From positions 1-44,923 of the forward strand of contig CANBVJ010000022.1 of NCBI GenBank assembly GCA_947372865.1: DNA of 44,923 nt. Reading direction: 5' to 3'. This document shows positions 42,788 through 44,923 of this stretch, in pieces; within the stretch, counting starts at the first letter, position 1, and every line of letters starts with the position of its first letter. A program made the position numbers and the translations under genes. This stretch comes from Comamonadaceae bacterium (lineage in GTDB: Bacteria > Pseudomonadota > Gammaproteobacteria > Burkholderiales > Burkholderiaceae_C). The notes under the pieces are model-generated. The model searched no databases, had not been told where the DNA came from, and was given only the letters and a program-made list of their open reading frames with translations.

Positions 42788-43447
42788 ATGTCCGCCCTGC
42801 ACCACATCGCCCACCGCACCAAAAACCTGCCCCCCTTGCGCGTGGGCATTGGCGGCCCGGTGGGTTCTGGCAAAACCACACTCCTGGAAATGCTGTGCAA
42901 AGCCATGCGCGACAAATACGACCTGGTGGCCATTACCAACGACATCTACACCAAGGAAGACCAGCGCCTGCTCACGGTGAGCGGCGCACTGCCGGCCGAG
43001 CGCATCATGGGCGTGGAAACCGGCGGTTGCCCGCACACTGCCATCCGGGAGGACGCGTCCATCAACTTGGAGGCGATTGACCGCATGCTGGTGGATTTTC
43101 CGAACGCCGACATCGTGTTCATCGAGAGCGGAGGCGACAACCTGGCCGCCACCTTCAGCCCCGAGCTTTCGGACCTGACGATTTACGTGATTGACGTGGC
43201 CGCAGGCGAAAAAATTCCGCGCAAAGGCGGCCCCGGCATCACCAAAAGCGATCTGTTTGTGATCAACAAGACCGACCTCGCACCCCACGTGGGCGCCAAC
43301 CTGGACGTCATGCGCGCCGACACCATCCGCATGCGCACCACGCCCAAGGGCCTGCGCCCTTTTGTGATGACCAACCTCAAAACCCTGAGCGGCCTGGACG
43401 AAATCGTGGCGTTTATCGAAACCAAGGGCTTGCTGCTAGCCCCTTAA
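42788..43447 (+). CDS. ureG: urease accessory GTPase UreG
   Basis: A 219-residue SIMIBI GTPase: P-loop [11 protein letters not shown], nickel-binding CPH in [28 protein letters not shown], and [12 protein letters not shown] for guanine. The ATG at 42788 gives the usual MSALHHI-HRTK start; an in-frame ATG at 42743 overlaps ureF. Last gene of the operon. Hydrolyses GTP to drive nickel insertion into UreC. Confidence 0.97.
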   Translation: MSALHHIAHRTKNLPPLRVGIGGPVGSGKTTLLEMLCKAMRDKYDLVAITNDIYTKEDQRLLTVSGALPAERIMGVETGGCPHTAIREDASINLEAIDRMLVDFPNADIVFIESGGDNLAATFSPELSDLTIYVIDVAAGEKIPRKGGPGITKSDLFVINKTDLAPHVGANLDVMRADTIRMRTTPKGLRPFVMTNLKTLSGLDEIVAFIETKGLLLAP

Positions 43448-43485
43448 CCGGCGGCGCGCGCGCGACCGGGCAGTCCGGCCCCCGT

Positions 43486-43491
43486 TAGAAT
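43486..43491 (+). promoter_or_regulatory. -10 element of the tRNA-Ser gene
   Basis: TAGAAT nine bases before the tRNA; the GC-rich -35 region shows no good TTGACA. Confidence 0.4.
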
Positions 43492-43500
43492 GCAGCCCAT

Positions 43501-43590
43501 GGAAGCTTGGCCGAGCGGTTTAAGGCACCGGTCTTGAAAACCGGCGAGGATGTGAGTCCTCCGTGAGTTCGAATCTCACAGCTTCCGCCA
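43501..43590 (+). tRNA. tRNA-Ser(UGA)
   Basis: A complete class-II tRNA with encoded CCA. Acceptor arms GGAAGCT/AGCTTCC, D-arm GCCGAGCGGTTTAAGGC, anticodon stem CCGGT/ACCGG with loop CTTGAAA giving anticodon TGA, a long variable arm (GAGGATGTGAGTCCTC), and T-arm GTGAGTTCGAATCTCAC. The AT-richer DNA with a recombinase gene begins right behind its 3' end, making it a probable island attachment site. Confidence 0.97.
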
Positions 43591-43870
43591 GAAATTGAAC
43601 CTAAGTTGTTGATTTACTTATGTTTTCTTCTTCACCGCTTCATTCAAGCTACATTCTAAGCTACACTAATTTGCTGGATGTGGTCGTTCACACCAAGCCA
43701 TCCTTGGACTAACTTCAAATTTGGTGTGTCATTGTCGAATTGCCTGTTGCGGCAAGACCTCAACGGAATGGGTCCAATCTCACACGGTCTAAGCTCTTTT
43801 GCTGAAATGCTGTAGCATGGACGACTGGGTAAAAGCGATGACTCGTCTACAGACGAAATAGGAACTAGAA
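43591..43870. other. gene-poor start of the island with two palindromes
   Basis: No supported gene in these 280 bp. The region has AAGCTACA repeated in AAGCTACATTCTAAGCTACA (43648-43667 approx.). Just before the following gene there are two inverted repeats, ATGCT-GT-AGCAT (43807-43818) and TCGTCT-AC-AGACGA (43843-43856), 37 bp centre to centre, which could be operators for the downstream pair. AGGAA precedes the ATG at 43871. Confidence 0.5.
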
Positions 43871-44356
43871 ATGTACGCATTACCGTTTATCGGGCAAAGC
43901 ATGACGCCGTCTGGCGCCCAGGCTCTGGCTGCGCGCAATCTCGACCTACTTCGCGCTATTGAAAATACAGTTGACTGTCTTTCCGCGGATACCGATTTGG
44001 TGCGTTCGATTTGCGCCACTTACGCTGAGATTCAAACCAAGCTCTCGCCAAGCACAATTGAGATTGACCCAACAGGTCATATCCGGTCCGTATTGGAGAA
44101 AGCTTCAGGTTCTTGCGCTCGTATCTATGAAGATGCAAAAAAACGTCATCTATCTGCGACTACAGATCCCCATCTTCGCTCGGATGATGGTGTCGTTGAT
44201 GCTTACGATGAGTTTATGAGTTCCATCAATCAGCTTCACGACACTATTGAGGAGCTTTGCGAGTGGATTTCCACTCACGATGCCATCCTTCAGCCCACAG
44301 TTGGCCTTGTCTTTGAGACTGTTGATAGCCTATTTGATTCTCTTCTTGCCAAGTAG
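43871..44356 (+). CDS. hypothetical protein, possible antitoxin partner
   Basis: A 161-residue, mostly helical acidic protein starting MYALPFIGQSMTPSGAQALA, with no recognised domain. TAGGAACTAGAA upstream is a good ribosome binding site. Its stop codon shares one base with the GTG start of a RelE-like toxin gene, the usual arrangement of antitoxin-toxin pairs, though at 161 residues it is longer than common antitoxins and has no visible DNA-binding motif. Codon use is AT-richer than in the left 43 kb, fitting recent acquisition. Alternatives: a phage or plasmid gene only accidentally next to the toxin. Confidence 0.65.
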   Translation: MYALPFIGQSMTPSGAQALAARNLDLLRAIENTVDCLSADTDLVRSICATYAEIQTKLSPSTIEIDPTGHIRSVLEKASGSCARIYEDAKKRHLSATTDPHLRSDDGVVDAYDEFMSSINQLHDTIEELCEWISTHDAILQPTVGLVFETVDSLFDSLLAK

Positions 44357-44652
44357 TGAGTCGACAAGTCGTCATCGAACGCTTCACGTATTCCGAGCGT
44401 TTCAAATCGGAGTTTGAGAAACTCAAGCCCGATGTCCAAGCGGCGGTGAAAGACGCACTACAACTGCTCAAGACCAATCCGGAAGCGAAATCGCTTCGCT
44501 TACATACGTTGACCGGTTTGCCAAAACCGACCGTCTGGAAGATCGATGTCATTGCCAACCATTCTTGGCAAGTAACATTTGAACTCAATGGAACGACGGT
44601 TGAGCTCAAACGAATCGCAACACATAAATCGATTGACCGATTGCCTCGGTAA
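44356..44652 (+). CDS. RelE/YafQ-like toxin family protein
   Basis: A 98-residue basic protein. The pattern ERFTYSERFKSEFEKLKPDV, SLRLHTLTGLPKPTVWKIDV and HSWQVTFELNGTTVELKRIA followed by THK resembles RelE/ParE-superfamily mRNA interferases with the beta-sheet core SLR-H-L-G and WQV-FE. A catalytic residue set cannot be assigned with confidence. GTG start at 44356 overlaps the stop of the upstream gene by one base. Probably blocks translation by cleaving mRNA at ribosomes if active; activity is inferred from family only. Confidence 0.7.
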   Translation: MSRQVVIERFTYSERFKSEFEKLKPDVQAAVKDALQLLKTNPEAKSLRLHTLTGLPKPTVWKIDVIANHSWQVTFELNGTTVELKRIATHKSIDRLPR

Positions 44653-44747
44653 CCCCTAAGCCGACCAGCCGTCTGGATAGGCTACACGCTAACTTGATAC
44701 GTCTAAACCCCGGTCAAAACGTAAAGATAAGGTTGGTATTTATTTGT

Positions 44748-44776
44748 TTGACACATTGTCAAGATCCATCTAAGAT
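44748..44776 (+). promoter_or_regulatory. sigma-70 promoter of the recombinase gene
   Basis: TTGACA (44748-44753), a 17-bp spacer and TAAGAT (44771-44776) form a near-consensus promoter, 30 bp before the start codon. The -35 box is one arm of the inverted repeat TTGACA-CAT-TGTCAA (44748-44762), so a repressor or the recombinase itself could block it. Confidence 0.75.
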
Positions 44777-44797
44777 CCTTGTTAGACAAAAACAAGG
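44748..44797. promoter_or_regulatory. res-like site upstream of the serine recombinase
   Basis: Three repeats cluster here: TTGACA-CAT-TGTCAA (44748-44762), CCTTGTT-N7-AACAAGG (44777-44797), and a 32-bp interval 44757-44788 bounded by TGTC and GACA. Resolvases bind res subsites of about 28-34 bp with TGTC-type ends just before their own gene, so this may be both recombination site and autoregulatory operator. Confidence 0.45.
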
Positions 44798-44806
44798 AAT
44801 TCAGCG

Positions 44807-44923
44807 ATGGCAAAAGGACAATTGGTCGGTTACATCCGAGTGAGCACTGAAGAGCAGAATACGGCTCGTCAGCAAGAGGCACTTGCCGACTTCAACATTG
44901 ACAAGACATTCACTGACAAGGCA
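44807..44923 (+). CDS. serine recombinase (resolvase/invertase), N-terminal fragment
   Basis: The first 39 codons; the gene runs off the window. MAKGQLVGYIRVSTEEQNTA is the resolvase N-terminal motif, with the nucleophilic serine at residue 13 in RVSTEEQ. AAGGAA serves as ribosome binding site. The close promoter and res-like repeats fit a Tn3/plasmid-type resolvase. It marks the DNA right of the tRNA-Ser gene as mobile. Confidence 0.9.
   Translation, partial: MAKGQLVGYIRVSTEEQNTARQQEALADFNIDKTFTDKA

Noticed and set aside
43656..43880. 74-codon minus-strand frame behind the tRNA
   Set aside because: No ribosome binding site, no family, and it crosses the palindromic promoter region of the downstream pair.
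1..44923. CRISPR arrays, rRNA genes and intact insertion sequences
   Set aside because: No repeat-spacer pattern, rRNA motif or transposase with terminal inverted repeats was seen.

Overview
The window is a high-GC chromosomal segment from a betaproteobacterium, most likely a member of the Burkholderiales of Comamonadaceae type (Rhodoferax, Polaromonas or Hydrogenophaga-like). This rests on protein style, GC-rich codon use, the PuuD/UraH/XdhC set and the urt-ure gene set. No 16S or other decisive marker is present, so the genus is inference.

Most of the window reads as a route from purines to ammonia. At the left, after the tail of an acyl-CoA dehydrogenase, a minus-strand BMP-type ABC transporter (ATPase, two permeases, lipoprotein binding protein; 212-4932) probably imports nucleosides or purine bases. 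Divergent from it are xdhA-xdhB (5063-9024), then two tiny genes, a type-2 glycerate kinase, an orphan ATP-grasp-like protein and an 8-oxoguanine deaminase-like amidohydrolase with a LysE exporter. After an unrelated-looking membrane block (13745-18694) come the membrane urate hydroxylase puuD, xdhC, a lipoprotein, the hydroxyisourate hydrolase uraH and a NitT/TauT-type ABC importer (18695-24597). At 29152-43447 there is a Tsx-like outer-membrane channel, ureD, an inverted urea ABC transporter (urtABCDE), a LuxR-type response regulator, and ureA-ureJ-ureB-ureC-ureE-ureF-ureG. Together these explain uptake of purines, oxidation of xanthine to urate and hydroxyisourate, and uptake and hydrolysis of urea. 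OHCU decarboxylase, allantoinase and allantoicase/ureidoglycolate lyase are not in the window.

The most unusual part is a compact four-gene operon at 24764-29047. It encodes a single-pass membrane protein with four extracytoplasmic cysteines, a 545-residue K+ channel with two complete voltage-sensor domains in front of one pore, and two translationally coupled voltage-sensor channels whose selectivity filters are one residue short and end in Asn (TSGYGN and ISGWGN instead of TVGYGD). All three channels share a similar short helical C-terminal module. I know of no described system with this composition.

The block 14369-16757, with an outer-membrane protein, a polytopic membrane protein and an AT-rich leader with a long hairpin, is flanked by the intact lysE and by a 61-bp degenerate copy of the lysE 3' part, pointing to a past rearrangement.

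The right end changes character. After a tRNA-Ser(UGA) the base composition drops and the genes look mobile: an unknown 161-residue protein overlapping a RelE/YafQ-like toxin, then the start of a serine recombinase preceded by a strong promoter and res-like inverted repeats. This is probably the edge of a genomic island inserted at the tRNA gene.
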